Positions 15,615 through 24,839 of a stretch of DNA of 64,000 nt are shown here, one piece after another. Numbering within the stretch: the first letter of the stretch is position 1; each line of letters starts with the position of its first letter. The notes beneath the pieces were generated by a model, which saw only the letters and a list, made by a program, of their open reading frames with translations, was not told the origin of the DNA and ran no database searches. The position numbers and the translations under genes are program-made. The stretch comes from Afifella marina DSM 2698 (GTDB lineage: Bacteria; Pseudomonadota; Alphaproteobacteria; Rhizobiales; Afifellaceae): assembly GCF_900102695.1 (NCBI RefSeq), contig NZ_FMVW01000004.1, positions 62,001 through 126,000 on the forward strand. Direction: 5' to 3'.

Positions 15615-16706
15615 ATGGCGCGCAAGCCGGCCGAGGAGGTGCCGAGCCTCAGAGCACTTGAAGGCGTGCCACTGCCGCAGGAGAATCCGCATCTCTTCGG
15701 ACAGGAGCACGCTGAGCAACAGATTCTAACGGCCTATCGGGGCAATCGCCTGCCACACGGGCTGCTTCTTTCGGGGCCCGTCGGCGTCGGCAAGGCGACG
15801 CTCGCGTTCCGACTTGCGAAGTTTCTCTTGGCCGAGCCCGATCCTTCCGCGAACAGCGTCCAGAAGGCCGTCTCGCTCGGGATTGCTCCAGACCATCCGA
15901 TCCAGAGGCGGGTCGGGGAGGGGGCGCATCCCAACGTCCTCCATCTGCAGCGCCCCTGGGACGAGAAGCGCAAGACATTTCGCACCGTCATTTCGGTCGA
16001 AACGATCAGGCGGATCGTGCCGTTCGTTGGGACCACAGCGGGCGAGGGGCTGTGGCGCATCGTCATCGTGGACGGCGCCGAAGAGATGAACCGGAGCGCC
16101 GCGAATGCTCTCCTCAAGGCCCTTGAAGAGCCGCCTGTGCGGACGATTTTCGTGCTGGTGACGGCGCGGCCGGGCCAGCTTTTGCCGACGATTCGCTCCC
16201 GTTGCCGCAGCTTCCACTTCGGTCTTCTCAGTCCCGAGGCGATCGCCCAGGTGTTTGAGGCGCTGAAGGTGCCGCAACCGCCGGAAAAAGACCTTCGCAC
16301 GATCTTGTCGCTCGCTTCAGGAAGTGCGCGCCGGGCAATCGAACTTGCCCGCGGGGACGGTTTGAGCCTCTACCGGGCCATCAACCGTGCGTTCGCGAGT
16401 GACGATCATGCGGTCCTGACCGCTGTTGCCAATCAGGCAGCTGCGGCCCGCGGCGCAGCATGGGCGGAATTCTTCGATCTCGTCGGTGGCTATCTCGACC
16501 GCCGCATCCGGCACTTGCCGGAGCCCGAAAAGGGCGTTTCGCCGCCTGAGCTCCCGCTTGCCAGGTGGGCGGAGCTATGGGAAAAGATCCACCGACGCTC
16601 GGCGGAGGTGGAAACCTTCAATCTCGACCGCAGGCAGTTCGTGCTCAACGTCTTCGAGGCGGTCGCCGAAGCCGTGCGCCATCCCCACCGCCCTATTTTC
16701 ATGTGA
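15615..16706 (+). CDS. holB: DNA polymerase III subunit delta'
   Basis: It is a component of the clamp loader. The 363-residue protein has an AAA+ fold with LLSGPVGVGKATLAFRLAKF (about 53-72), a sensor region DGAEEMNRSAANALLKALEEP (quoted here as MNRSAANALLKALEEPP) and RSRCRSF. The alphaproteobacterial-type insertion and C-terminal collar domain follow. It begins immediately after the tmk stop and is followed 15 bases later by metG, the standard order tmk-holB-metG. Confidence 0.93.
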   Translation: MARKPAEEVPSLRALEGVPLPQENPHLFGQEHAEQQILTAYRGNRLPHGLLLSGPVGVGKATLAFRLAKFLLAEPDPSANSVQKAVSLGIAPDHPIQRRVGEGAHPNVLHLQRPWDEKRKTFRTVISVETIRRIVPFVGTTAGEGLWRIVIVDGAEEMNRSAANALLKALEEPPVRTIFVLVTARPGQLLPTIRSRCRSFHFGLLSPEAIAQVFEALKVPQPPEKDLRTILSLASGSARRAIELARGDGLSLYRAINRAFASDDHAVLTAVANQAAAARGAAWAEFFDLVGGYLDRRIRHLPEPEKGVSPPELPLARWAELWEKIHRRSAEVETFNLDRRQFVLNVFEAVAEAVRHPHRPIFM

Positions 16707-16721
16707 CCGCGGGCACCACCC

Positions 16722-18284
16722 ATGACCGGTAAGCCGACCTTTTACATCACCACGCCTATCTTCTACCCGAACGGTGTGCCGCATATCGGCCACGCCTATA
16801 CGGCGCTCGCGACCGACACGCTGGCGCGCTTTCAGCGCCTCGACGGCAAGGATGTGTTCTTCCTGACCGGCACCGACGAGCACGGGCTGAAGATGCAGCA
16901 GACGGCCGCGAAGGAGGGAATTACTCCCGCCGAACTCGCCGACCGCAATTCGCAGCGTTTTCGGGACATGATGGAAGTTCTCAACACGTCGCACGACGAT
17001 TTCATCCGCACCACCGAGGAGCGGCATCACCGCTCCTGCGAGGCGATCTGGGAGCGGATGAAGGCGGCGGGAGACATCTATCTCGACAAATATTCGGGCT
17101 GGTACTCCGTCCGTCAGGAAGCCTTCTTCGACGAAAAGGAAACCACCGTCGGTGAGGACGGGGTTCGGCGCGAGCCGCTCGGCTCGCCCGTCGAATGGGT
17201 GGAAGAGGAAAGCTACTTCTTCCGTCTCTCTGCCTATCAGGAGAAGCTTCTCGCTCATTACGAGGCGCATCCGGACTTCATTGGCCCGCAGGAGCGGCGC
17301 AACGAAGTCGTCAGCTTCGTGAAGTCGGGCTTGAAGGATCTTTCCATCTCCCGCACGACCTTCGATTGGGGCGTGAAGGTGCCGGGCGATCCGCGCCATG
17401 TGATGTATGTCTGGGTCGACGCCCTGACGAATTACATCACCGCCGCCGGTTTCCCGGACGAAGAGGCTCCGCGCTGGCGCTACTGGCCGGCCAACATCCA
17501 TCTGATCGGCAAGGATATCGTGCGTTTTCACGCCGTCTATTGGCCGGCCTTCCTGATGTCGGCCGGCGTGCCGCTTCCCAAGCGCGTCTTTGCGCACGGC
17601 TTTCTGTTCAATAAGGGAGAGAAGATGTCGAAGTCGGTCGGCAACGTCGTCGATCCCTTTGCCATCGTGGAGCATTATGGCCTCGATGCCGTCCGCTATT
17701 TCTTCCTGCGCGAAGTCTCCTTCGGTCAGGACGGCTCCTACAGCCATGACGCGATCGCGGGCCGCATCAACGCCGATCTCGCCAATGATCTCGGCAATCT
17801 CGCCCAGCGCTCGCTTTCGATGGTCGGCAAGCATTGCGGCGCCAGCGTGCCTGAGCCTGGTGCGTTCTCAGAGGCCGACAATGAGATGCTGCAGGCGGCC
17901 GATGCGCTCCTGGAGCGCTGCCGCGAGGCCATGAACGAGCAGGCGATCCATCAGGCGCTCACCGCCATCTGGCAGGTGGTCGGCGATGCAAACCGCTATT
18001 TTGCCGGCCAGGAGCCGTGGGCGCTGCGCAAGAGCGATCCTGCGCGCATGGCAACCGTTCTCTACGTGACCGCGGAAGTGGTCCGTCAGGTCGGAATTCT
18101 GATCCAGCCGGTCATGCCGGGTTCGGCCGGCAAGCTGCTCGACCTTCTGGGCGTGGCGGAAGAAAACCGCACATTTGAATTCCTCGGCAAATCGGGGCGT
18201 CTCGTCCCGGGAACGGCGCTGCCTCCGCCCTCGGGGGTTTTCCCGCGCTATGTCGAGAGCGAGGCTCCGGCGGGGGCTGCCTGA
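16722..18284 (+). CDS. metG: Methionyl-tRNA synthetase
   Basis: The 520-residue class I aminoacyl-tRNA synthetase has the HIGH signature in [15 protein letters not shown] (about 19-33) and [10 protein letters not shown] (about 298-307). Between them are the connective peptide and the [14 protein letters not shown] segment. It lacks the four zinc cysteines of the E. coli-type knuckle and the C-terminal EMAP-like domain, as is usual for short alphaproteobacterial enzymes. It charges methionine onto initiator and elongator tRNA. The stop overlaps the tatD-family start (TGATG). Confidence 0.96.
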   Translation: MTGKPTFYITTPIFYPNGVPHIGHAYTALATDTLARFQRLDGKDVFFLTGTDEHGLKMQQTAAKEGITPAELADRNSQRFRDMMEVLNTSHDDFIRTTEERHHRSCEAIWERMKAAGDIYLDKYSGWYSVRQEAFFDEKETTVGEDGVRREPLGSPVEWVEEESYFFRLSAYQEKLLAHYEAHPDFIGPQERRNEVVSFVKSGLKDLSISRTTFDWGVKVPGDPRHVMYVWVDALTNYITAAGFPDEEAPRWRYWPANIHLIGKDIVRFHAVYWPAFLMSAGVPLPKRVFAHGFLFNKGEKMSKSVGNVVDPFAIVEHYGLDAVRYFFLREVSFGQDGSYSHDAIAGRINADLANDLGNLAQRSLSMVGKHCGASVPEPGAFSEADNEMLQAADALLERCREAMNEQAIHQALTAIWQVVGDANRYFAGQEPWALRKSDPARMATVLYVTAEVVRQVGILIQPVMPGSAGKLLDLLGVAEENRTFEFLGKSGRLVPGTALPPPSGVFPRYVESEAPAGAA

Positions 18285-19063
18285 TGCTTGTCGACAGTCA
18301 CTGCCATTTGGATTTTCCCGATTTCGAGCCCGAACGCGACGCGGTCGTGGAACGGGCGCGGGCGGCCGGCATCGTCCGTATGGTGACGATCTCGACGCGG
18401 GTCTCTGAGTTCGACAAGATCCGCGGGATCGCCGAAACCTACGATGACATCTATTGCTCGGTCGGCACGCATCCGCACAACGCCGACGAAGAGCCGGACG
18501 TGACGACCGAGGATCTCGTCGCCCTGGCGGAACACCCGAAAGTCGTCGGCATCGGCGAAGCCGGGCTCGACTATTTCTATGACAACGCCTCGCGCGAGGG
18601 TCAGGCCGCTGGCCTTCGCCGACACATCGGTGCGGCACGTGAAACCGGTCTGCCGCTCATCATCCATTCGCGGGATGCCGACGACGATATGGCGGCGATT
18701 TTGAAGGACGAGATGGAGAAGGGGGCTTTCCCGGCCCTCCTCCATTGCTTTTCCTCCGGACGGGCTCTCGCCGAAACCGGCATCGAGCTCGGCCTTTATG
18801 TTTCTTTCTCGGGTATCCTGACTTTCAAGAAGTCGACGGAAATACGTGAAATCGCACGCGATTTGCCGGCTGACCGCCTGCTTGTCGAAACCGATTCCCC
18901 GTATCTCGCGCCGATGCCTTATCGTGGCAAACGCAACGAACCGTCCTTCGTCGCCCACACGGCTTCGGTGCTGGCGGAATGTCGTGGGGTCTCGGTTGAG
19001 GAAATCGGTGAGCTCACGAGCGACAACTTCTTCCGTCTTTTCGGCAAAGTGCCGCGGCCCTGA
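18284..19063 (+). CDS. TatD-family metal-dependent hydrolase (putative deoxyribonuclease)
   Basis: The 259-residue TIM-barrel protein has DSHCHLDFPDF at the N-terminus (metal-binding H-x-H), the GEAGLDYFYDN strand (about 90), IIHSRDADDD, LLHCFSSG and LLVETDSPYLAPMPYRGKRN. These are the full set of metal-binding and signature motifs for TatD/YcfH nucleases, thought to process damaged DNA ends or D-aminoacyl substrates. Its precise substrate is not evident. The start overlaps the metG stop, and the next gene begins two bases after its stop. Confidence 0.93.
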   Translation: MLVDSHCHLDFPDFEPERDAVVERARAAGIVRMVTISTRVSEFDKIRGIAETYDDIYCSVGTHPHNADEEPDVTTEDLVALAEHPKVVGIGEAGLDYFYDNASREGQAAGLRRHIGAARETGLPLIIHSRDADDDMAAILKDEMEKGAFPALLHCFSSGRALAETGIELGLYVSFSGILTFKKSTEIREIARDLPADRLLVETDSPYLAPMPYRGKRNEPSFVAHTASVLAECRGVSVEEIGELTSDNFFRLFGKVPRP

Positions 19064-19065
19064 CA

Positions 19066-19902
19066 GTGACGGACGTTCTGCGCATCACCATTCTGGGCTG
19101 TGGCTCGTCGCCCGGCGTTCCGCGCATCGGTGGCGATTGGGGTGCGTGCGATCCGAGCGAGCCCAAGAACCGCAGGCGCCGCTGTTCGGTTCTGGTCGAG
19201 CGCATCACCGCGTCGGGAGAGAAGACGCAGGTCTTAATCGACACGTCGCCGGATCTCCGCGAGCAGGCGCTCTCGGCTGATCTCAAGCGGATTGACGGCG
19301 TGCTCTACACGCATCCGCACGCCGACCACATCCACGGTATCGACGATCTGCGCGGCTTCGTGATGATGACGAAGGCGCGCGTCGACATTTACGCCGATCG
19401 GCCGACGATGGACCGTCTGGAAGAAGGCTTCGGCTATTGCCTGAAGACACCTGAGGGCAGCGACTATCCGCCGATCGTCAATGCGCATCTGATCGAGCCC
19501 GGAACGCCTGTCACGATCGACGGTGCGGGCGGACCGATCCATGCGCTGCCTTTCCGTCAGCAGCACGGTTCGATTCCCTCGCTCGGCTATCGCATCGGGA
19601 ATTTCGCGTACTCACCCGATGTGAATCGGCTGACGCCTGAAGCCATGGCCGCCATCGATGGTGCCGAGCTGTGGATCGTGGATGCGTTGCGTTATAAGCC
19701 GCATCCGTCGCATTTCTCCGTCGAGGAGGCACTTCATTGCATTGAGGCGCTACGACCACGACGCGCGCTGCTTACACACATGCATGTCGACCTCGACTAC
19801 AACGCCTTGCGCGAAAGGCTGCCCGAAGGCGTCGAGCCTGCCTTTGACGGATTGGTCGTAGAATTGCCCTGGGTCGAACTCTCGTCGCCCTCTGCGAGCT
19901 GA
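19066..19902 (+). CDS. Metallo-beta-lactamase fold hydrolase, PhnP/lipoyl-cluster type
   Basis: The 278-residue protein starts with GTG two bases after the tatD-like gene. It opens ILGCGSSPGVPRIGGDWGAC, a family signature, and has the metal site HPHADHIHGIDDLRG (about 82-96) plus later histidines (LPFRQQHG and LLTHMHVD). This family includes phosphodiesterases such as PhnP (cyclic ribose phosphate), but there is no phn gene here. The metG-tatD-MBL order is recurrent in alphaproteobacteria, with no agreed physiological role. It is the last gene of the cluster. Confidence 0.9.
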   Translation: MTDVLRITILGCGSSPGVPRIGGDWGACDPSEPKNRRRRCSVLVERITASGEKTQVLIDTSPDLREQALSADLKRIDGVLYTHPHADHIHGIDDLRGFVMMTKARVDIYADRPTMDRLEEGFGYCLKTPEGSDYPPIVNAHLIEPGTPVTIDGAGGPIHALPFRQQHGSIPSLGYRIGNFAYSPDVNRLTPEAMAAIDGAELWIVDALRYKPHPSHFSVEEALHCIEALRPRRALLTHMHVDLDYNALRERLPEGVEPAFDGLVVELPWVELSSPSAS

Positions 19903-20015
19903 AACTCGCGCCGTGCTTTTGTGCGGGCGGGTGGACCTTGGCGGCAACCGGCAAAAGCTGGATTGAACTCGCCGCTGGGATAAGTTTCGGCAAACAACAC
20001 ACATAGAAGGCTGTT

Positions 20016-20690
20016 ATGAGCAGGCGTAAAGACAGGAGTTTTGCCGTCATCGGCCTCGGCACATTCGGCAGCACCGTCGCATCAGAACTCGCCCGCTTCG
20101 GCAACCACGTTCTCGGTATCGATATCGATGAGCGCAACGTCGCGCGTCTTGCAGACGATATTGCCGAAGCGATCATCGCCGACGGCAGCGACGAGGACGC
20201 TCTGCGCGAGGCCGGCGTGGGAGCCTGTGACGTCGCTGTCGTGGCGATTGGAGAGGACCTCGAGGCGAACGTCCTGTGCACGATGAATGTAAAATTGCTC
20301 GGCGTGCCGACCGTGTGGGTCAAGGCGACGAGCCGGACGCACCATCGCATCCTGGCGAAACTTGGCGTCGACCGGGTCATTCAGGCCGAACGCGAGGTCG
20401 GTCAGCACATCGCACAGATGCTCTACAATCCGCTGGTGCGCGATTATGTGAGCCTCGGCAACGGCTTCCACATCATTGATCTGCGTGTGCCGGAGGAGCT
20501 CGACCAGACGTCCATCGGCGAGCTGAAACTCGACGAAAAGTTCGAGGTCCGGTGCCTTGGTTTGATGCGCGACAGCGATTACATTTCCTGCCACGGGGCC
20601 GACACGGTCCTTGAGACCGATGACAAGCTGCTGCTCCTCGGACGGCGAGAAAACCTCAGGTCACTCGGCGACAGCCTTCGATCAGCGTGA
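20016..20690 (+). CDS. ktrA: Potassium uptake regulatory protein, KtrA/TrkA-N family
   Basis: The 224-residue cytoplasmic gating subunit has an N-terminal RCK domain with the Rossmann motif VIGLGTFGSTVA (about 11-22) and acidic DIDE at the end of the second strand. A C-terminal RCK_C domain starts at about 140. Single RCK_N+RCK_C proteins gate the KtrB channel and bind ATP/ADP and often c-di-AMP. Its stop overlaps the next start, which encodes a KtrB-like channel, so they form one unit. It is separate from the full-length TrkA at 25825-27201. Confidence 0.9.
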   Translation: MSRRKDRSFAVIGLGTFGSTVASELARFGNHVLGIDIDERNVARLADDIAEAIIADGSDEDALREAGVGACDVAVVAIGEDLEANVLCTMNVKLLGVPTVWVKATSRTHHRILAKLGVDRVIQAEREVGQHIAQMLYNPLVRDYVSLGNGFHIIDLRVPEELDQTSIGELKLDEKFEVRCLGLMRDSDYISCHGADTVLETDDKLLLLGRRENLRSLGDSLRSA

Positions 20691-22039
20691 TGGCCTTTCC
20701 GCTTTCGCCACGCTTCTGGCGTCGTACGATCGATCTTCCGCCGCCAGCGGTCCTTTCCCTTCTCTATGCGGGGCTCGTTATCCTCGGCGCGCTCGCTCTG
20801 AAGCTGCCATGGGCGGCGAGGGGCGTGCCTGCAACCTGGTCTGAGGCACTCTTCACTGCGACCTCCGCAGTGACGGTGACGGGTCTTTCGGTCGTCGACA
20901 CCGGCAGCCATTTCACGTTTTTCGGTCAGCTCGTCGTGCTCGTCCTGATCCAGCTCGGGGGGCTTGGTCTCATGACCTTTGCCGTCCTCGTTCTGACCAT
21001 GCTCGGGCTGCCCGTCGGTGTTTCACAGCGCGTCTTCCTGCGCGAAGAGCTCAACCAAACATCGTTTGCCGATCTTTTGCGCCTCGTGCGCCAAATCCTA
21101 CGCGTCGTGGTCGTCTGCGAGGTCGCCGGCATCGTTCTCCTGGCCTTCGTCTTCGTGCCGGATTTCGGACCGTGGGAAGGGTTATGGCAGGCGGTCTTTC
21201 ACGCCATCTCCGCGTTCAACAATGCCGGTTTCTCACTCTTTGCCGACAACCTGAGCGGTTACGTTTTCGATCCGATCATCAACCTCGTCATACCGGCGCT
21301 CTTCGTCATCGGCGGGATCGGCTTCATCGTCACATCCGACATCATGCAGAAGCGCCAATGGCGACGCTACACACTGCATACGAAACTGATGCTTTTGGTG
21401 ACCCTCGCGCTGATCGTGTGGTCAGTTGTGGGCTTTGCAGCGCTCGAATGGAACAATCCTGCGACGCTTGGTCAGTATCATTCGATCGCCGAGAAACTGA
21501 CTGCAAGCTGGTTCCAGGGGCTGACGACGCGCACGGCGGGATTCAACACGATCGACATGTCCGGCATCCACGACGCGACGGCGCTCATGTTCATGTCCTT
21601 GATGTTCATCGGCGGCGGCAGCACGTCGACAGCGGGCGGTATCAAGGTCACGACCTTCGTCGTGCTTCTGCTCGCCACGGTCGCGTTTTTTCGGCAGCGC
21701 CCGAATCTGCACGCCTTTGGCCGTAGCCTCGGACGCGAGGAGGTCATGAAGGTGCTGGCGCTCAGCATCGTGAGCGTCATGGTGGTGATGGGCGCGATCT
21801 TCACGATTTCGCTGTCGCATGACGGCGACTTCCTTGATCTCGCATTCGAAGTGACGTCGGCCTTCGGAACCGTCGGGTTGTCACGTGGCGCCACCGGCGA
21901 GCTCGATACGCTCGGGCGGTGCGTGATCATCCTCGTCATGTTCATCGGCCGGGTCGGCCCGCTGACACTGGGCTTCTTTCTCGCAACGAAAGTGCCGCCA
22001 CGCATCCGCTATCCGGCGAGCCGGATCTATCTTGGCTGA
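20690..22039 (+). CDS. ktrB: Potassium channel/transporter subunit, KtrB/TrkH family
   Basis: The protein has 449 residues from the ATG at 20690, which overlaps the ktrA stop; a GTG three bases earlier is an equally possible start. Eight to ten membrane spans are arranged as repeated pore modules with selectivity-filter segments such as TATSAVTVTGLSVVDTG (about 60-76), AISAFNNAGFSLF, TTRTAGFNTIDMS and SAFGTVGLSRG. These match the four P-loop glycines of the KtrB/TrkH superfamily. With KtrA it should import K+ (Na+-coupled in known Ktr systems). Confidence 0.92.
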   Translation: MAFPLSPRFWRRTIDLPPPAVLSLLYAGLVILGALALKLPWAARGVPATWSEALFTATSAVTVTGLSVVDTGSHFTFFGQLVVLVLIQLGGLGLMTFAVLVLTMLGLPVGVSQRVFLREELNQTSFADLLRLVRQILRVVVVCEVAGIVLLAFVFVPDFGPWEGLWQAVFHAISAFNNAGFSLFADNLSGYVFDPIINLVIPALFVIGGIGFIVTSDIMQKRQWRRYTLHTKLMLLVTLALIVWSVVGFAALEWNNPATLGQYHSIAEKLTASWFQGLTTRTAGFNTIDMSGIHDATALMFMSLMFIGGGSTSTAGGIKVTTFVVLLLATVAFFRQRPNLHAFGRSLGREEVMKVLALSIVSVMVVMGAIFTISLSHDGDFLDLAFEVTSAFGTVGLSRGATGELDTLGRCVIILVMFIGRVGPLTLGFFLATKVPPRIRYPASRIYLG

Positions 22040-22112
22040 CGCCAAGAGCCAGGAATATTTCTCCAGCCATTTGGGAGCGCCTGCAGGGATGCGGTGTGGC
22101 TCGGAGAGCTTG

Positions 22113-22126
22113 CTTTCGCGCGAAAG
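22113..22126. repeat. Perfect 14-base palindrome upstream of mazG
   Basis: CTTTCGCGCGAAAG is its own reverse complement. It sits in the 219-base gap between ktrB and mazG, about 130 bases before the mazG start. A role as operator is possible but unsupported. The rest of the gap shows no gene. Confidence 0.35.
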
Positions 22127-22258
22127 GCAGAAACCCAGGCAATCACACCGCCAATTAGGTTCCATAATGCATCTTATGCGAATCGCGTTATAGCTTTGAG
22201 CTGCGGTCATTCCGCTCTTCCCCTTGGCGCACGGCGTGGCGAGCGCTAAGGCGTTCTC

Positions 22259-23092
22259 ATGTCAGAACAGCGCCCCATCGATCGTCTCATTTCCGTTATG
22301 GCCGACCTGCGTGATCCGGAACGCGGCTGTCCCTGGGATGTGAAACAGGATTTTTCCTCCATCGCGCCCTACACGATCGAAGAAGCCTATGAAGTGGCTG
22401 ATGCGATCGAGCGTGCCGATCTTGAAGATTTGCGCGAGGAGCTCGGCGATCTCCTCCTGCAGGTCGTTTTCCACGCCCGCATGGCCGAGGAAGCCGGTGC
22501 TTTTGCCTTCGACGACGTCGCCGATGCGATCGTGGACAAGATGGTCCGACGCCACCCGCATATCTTCGGCGATGGCACGGCCGCCGATCCGGCCGCGGTG
22601 AAAGTCCGCTGGGATGAGATCAAGGCTGAGGAAAAAGCCCGGCGCCGCGAAAAGCGGCTGCGTCAGGGGCTTCCCGCCGATCCCGGGCTCTTGGCAGACG
22701 TACCGCGCAGTTTTCCGGGTCTTCTCCAGGCGCTCAAGATGCAGGAGAAAGCCGCCAAAGTGGGCTTTGACTGGCCTGACATCTCCGGGGCTCTCGACAA
22801 GCTCAAGGAAGAGATCGCAGAGGTCGAGGCGGAAATCGCGGCTGACGATCGGGAGAGACTGACCGGCGAGATCGGCGACGCCTTGTTCGCTATGGTTAAC
22901 GTCGCTCGCAAGAGCGGGATCGATCCCGATGCCGCTTTGCGGCGCACGAACGAAAAATTCCGCAGCCGTTTCGAAGCCGTCGAGCAAGGCCTGTCGAAGG
23001 ACGGCCGTTCCATGAAAGATGCCTCGCTCGATGACATGGAGGGGCTGTGGCAGGCAGCGAAATCACACGAAAGATCGCCGGGATCGGACTAA
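22259..23092 (+). CDS. mazG: Nucleoside triphosphate pyrophosphohydrolase
   Basis: The 277-residue all-alpha NTP pyrophosphatase has two MazG domains. The first carries GCPWDVKQDFSSIAPYTIEE and E-E-LGDLLLQVVFHARMAEE (about 20-80). The second has LKEEIAEVEAEI and GEIGDALFAMVNVARK (about 180-225), each with the acidic residues that bind magnesium. MazG hydrolyses dNTPs/NTPs to monophosphates, limiting mutagenic or alarmone nucleotides. It is convergent with hflX, only ten bases apart, with no strong terminator between. Confidence 0.95.
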   Translation: MSEQRPIDRLISVMADLRDPERGCPWDVKQDFSSIAPYTIEEAYEVADAIERADLEDLREELGDLLLQVVFHARMAEEAGAFAFDDVADAIVDKMVRRHPHIFGDGTAADPAAVKVRWDEIKAEEKARRREKRLRQGLPADPGLLADVPRSFPGLLQALKMQEKAAKVGFDWPDISGALDKLKEEIAEVEAEIAADDRERLTGEIGDALFAMVNVARKSGIDPDAALRRTNEKFRSRFEAVEQGLSKDGRSMKDASLDDMEGLWQAAKSHERSPGSD

Positions 23093-23102
23093 GCCGCCTG
23101 CC

Positions 23103-24488
23103 TTAAGCGGTCTGCGCTTCCTTCGGCACGTTCAGCGTCACGCCGTCGCCTCGCGCACGTTCCTGCAGCTTGCGAAGACGTCCGCTCGGCAGACGGACAA
23201 CGAGACGCGTTTCGCCCGTCTTGGGATCGTCGGACCGTGAGAGGACTTCGCCGTTGTCATAGAGCCAGGCGGCTTCGCCCGACCGGGCGGCCTGGAACAC
23301 CACCTCAACGACGGCGCGCTCCTTGAACAGGCGCTCTTCCAGCATGTGGAGGAGATCGGACAACCCCTCGCCCGTCAGCGCTGAGACAACGACCTTGTCC
23401 GTCGCTCCGGCCGCCTTGCGCCTGAGCGCATCGGCGACATCTGCGCCGAGAAGATCGATCTTGTTCCACACTTCCACGAGACGCGGGTCGGAGCCCGCTT
23501 CGATCCCGAGCTCAGACAGCACCTCGTTGACGTCTTCCGCTTCGGCCTGAGCGTCCGGCGATGCGATGTCCCTGACATGAACGATGAGGTCGGCATCGAG
23601 AACTTCTTCGAGCGTTGCGCGAAACGCCTCCACGAGCGAGGTCGGAAGATGCGAGATAAAGCCGACCGTGTCGGAGATGATCAGCGTCTCTCCATGTGGC
23701 AGGCCGACTCGCCGCATCGTCGGATCGAGCGTGGCGAAAAGCTGATCCTCGGCGTGGACCTCAGCTCCCGTCAGATGATTGAAAAGCGTCGACTTGCCGG
23801 CGTTGGTGTAGCCGACCAGAGCTGCGACCGGATAAGGCACGCGCTGGCGTTTGGCACGATGAACGCTGCGCGTATTGCGGACGCTCTCCAGCTGTTTCTC
23901 GATACGCCGAATCCGGTCCTGGATCTGGCGCCGGTCGGCCTCGATCTGCGTCTCGCCAGGCCCCCCGAGGAAGCCGAAACCGCCGCGCTGACGCTCAAGA
24001 TGCGTCCAGGAGCGAACGAGCCGGCTCTTCTGGTAATTGAGGTGGGCCAATTCCACCTGCAGCGTGCCTTCCTTGGTGTGGGCGCGCTCACCGAAAATTT
24101 CGAGAATGAGGCCGGTTCTGTCGAGGATCTTGACGTTCCACGCCCGCTCCAGATTGCGCTGCTGGATGGGCGTGATCGGATGGTCGATGATGACGAGACC
24201 CGTCCCCAGCGTCCGCACGAGAACGGACAATTCCTCGACCTTCCCTGGGCCGAACAATGTGGCCGGCGTCGGCTTTCTCAGAGGGACGGCAAGGGCCTCG
24301 GCAACGTCGAGCTTGATCGCTTCGGCAAGGCCGATCGCTTCCGCACGTCGCGCTTCCGGTGGCCTTTGCTGGGTCGCCTCGTCTTCACGCCCGCGCATCT
24401 CCGGCAAAAGTACGAGCGCCCGAGACATGTCGGGCGCATCTTCTGGTCCGGTTTCCAGGTCGAGCGTGTGGCGGTCTTTGGGTTGCAA
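23103..24488 (-). CDS. hflX: Ribosome-associated GTPase HflX
   Basis: The 461-residue protein has an N-terminal HflX domain with nucleotide-binding LFGPGKVEELS, the linker (ERQRGGFGFLGGPGETQIE, about 160-180) and a GTPase core with G1 GYTNAGKST, G3 DTVGF and G4 NKIDLL. HflX splits stalled ribosomes under stress. The start taken is a TTG right after hfq; an ATG 60 bases further in (MSRALVLLPEM) is also plausible and matches where many homologues begin. It is transcribed with hfq, an order conserved in proteobacteria. Confidence 0.94.
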   Translation of the reverse strand: MQPKDRHTLDLETGPEDAPDMSRALVLLPEMRGREDEATQQRPPEARRAEAIGLAEAIKLDVAEALAVPLRKPTPATLFGPGKVEELSVLVRTLGTGLVIIDHPITPIQQRNLERAWNVKILDRTGLILEIFGERAHTKEGTLQVELAHLNYQKSRLVRSWTHLERQRGGFGFLGGPGETQIEADRRQIQDRIRRIEKQLESVRNTRSVHRAKRQRVPYPVAALVGYTNAGKSTLFNHLTGAEVHAEDQLFATLDPTMRRVGLPHGETLIISDTVGFISHLPTSLVEAFRATLEEVLDADLIVHVRDIASPDAQAEAEDVNEVLSELGIEAGSDPRLVEVWNKIDLLGADVADALRRKAAGATDKVVVSALTGEGLSDLLHMLEERLFKERAVVEVVFQAARSGEAAWLYDNGEVLSRSDDPKTGETRLVVRLPSGRLRKLQERARGDGVTLNVPKEAQTA

Positions 24489-24493
24489 TCAGC

Positions 24494-24736
24494 CTATCCG
24501 TTGTCGTCTTCAGGTTCGAACAGCTGCACGGGTTGATTGGGCATGACCGTGGAAATCGCATGCTTATAGACAAGCTGCGAATGCCCATCACGCCTTAGAA
24601 GCAAGCAAAAATTGTCGAACCACGTGACAATTCCCTGCAGCTTGACGCCGTTGATGAGAAAAACTGTGAGCGGAGTTTTTGCCTTACGGACGTGGTTCAG
24701 AAATGTATCTTGCAAGTTTTGGTTTTTGTCGCCCAT
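24494..24736 (-). CDS. hfq: RNA chaperone Hfq
   Basis: The 80-residue Sm-like protein has Sm1 ([21 protein letters not shown], quoted as [17 protein letters not shown]) with the conserved Q-x-x and FDNF elements, and Sm2 ending [10 protein letters not shown]. These give the proximal-face Q/F and the YKH motif that bind U-rich 3' ends of small RNAs. The length matches the short alphaproteobacterial form with a brief acidic tail. It lies five bases before hflX and 103 bases after the transaminase gene. Confidence 0.98.
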   Translation of the reverse strand: MGDKNQNLQDTFLNHVRKAKTPLTVFLINGVKLQGIVTWFDNFCLLLRRDGHSQLVYKHAISTVMPNQPVQLFEPEDDNG

Positions 24737-24769
24737 TGTCTCCGTCGACCTTTATTGTTGTTGCGCCGC

Positions 24770-24792
24770 GCGAAACAGATTGCCTGTTTCGC
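24770..24792. other. Nine-base-pair hairpin between the transaminase gene and hfq
   Basis: GCGAAACAG (24770-24778) and CTGTTTCGC (24784-24792) form a perfect stem with a five-base loop. No T-run follows on the minus strand. It lies upstream of hfq and downstream of the transaminase gene, so it could be a processing or weak termination signal. Confidence 0.4.
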
Positions 24793-24839
24793 TTTGGCCT
24801 GTCACCCCTCAACAAGACCTACCCAGATATAGGTAGCGT

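Noticed and set aside
16575-17834. 419-residue antisense frame over metG
   Set aside because: Antisense shadow of metG without a domain.
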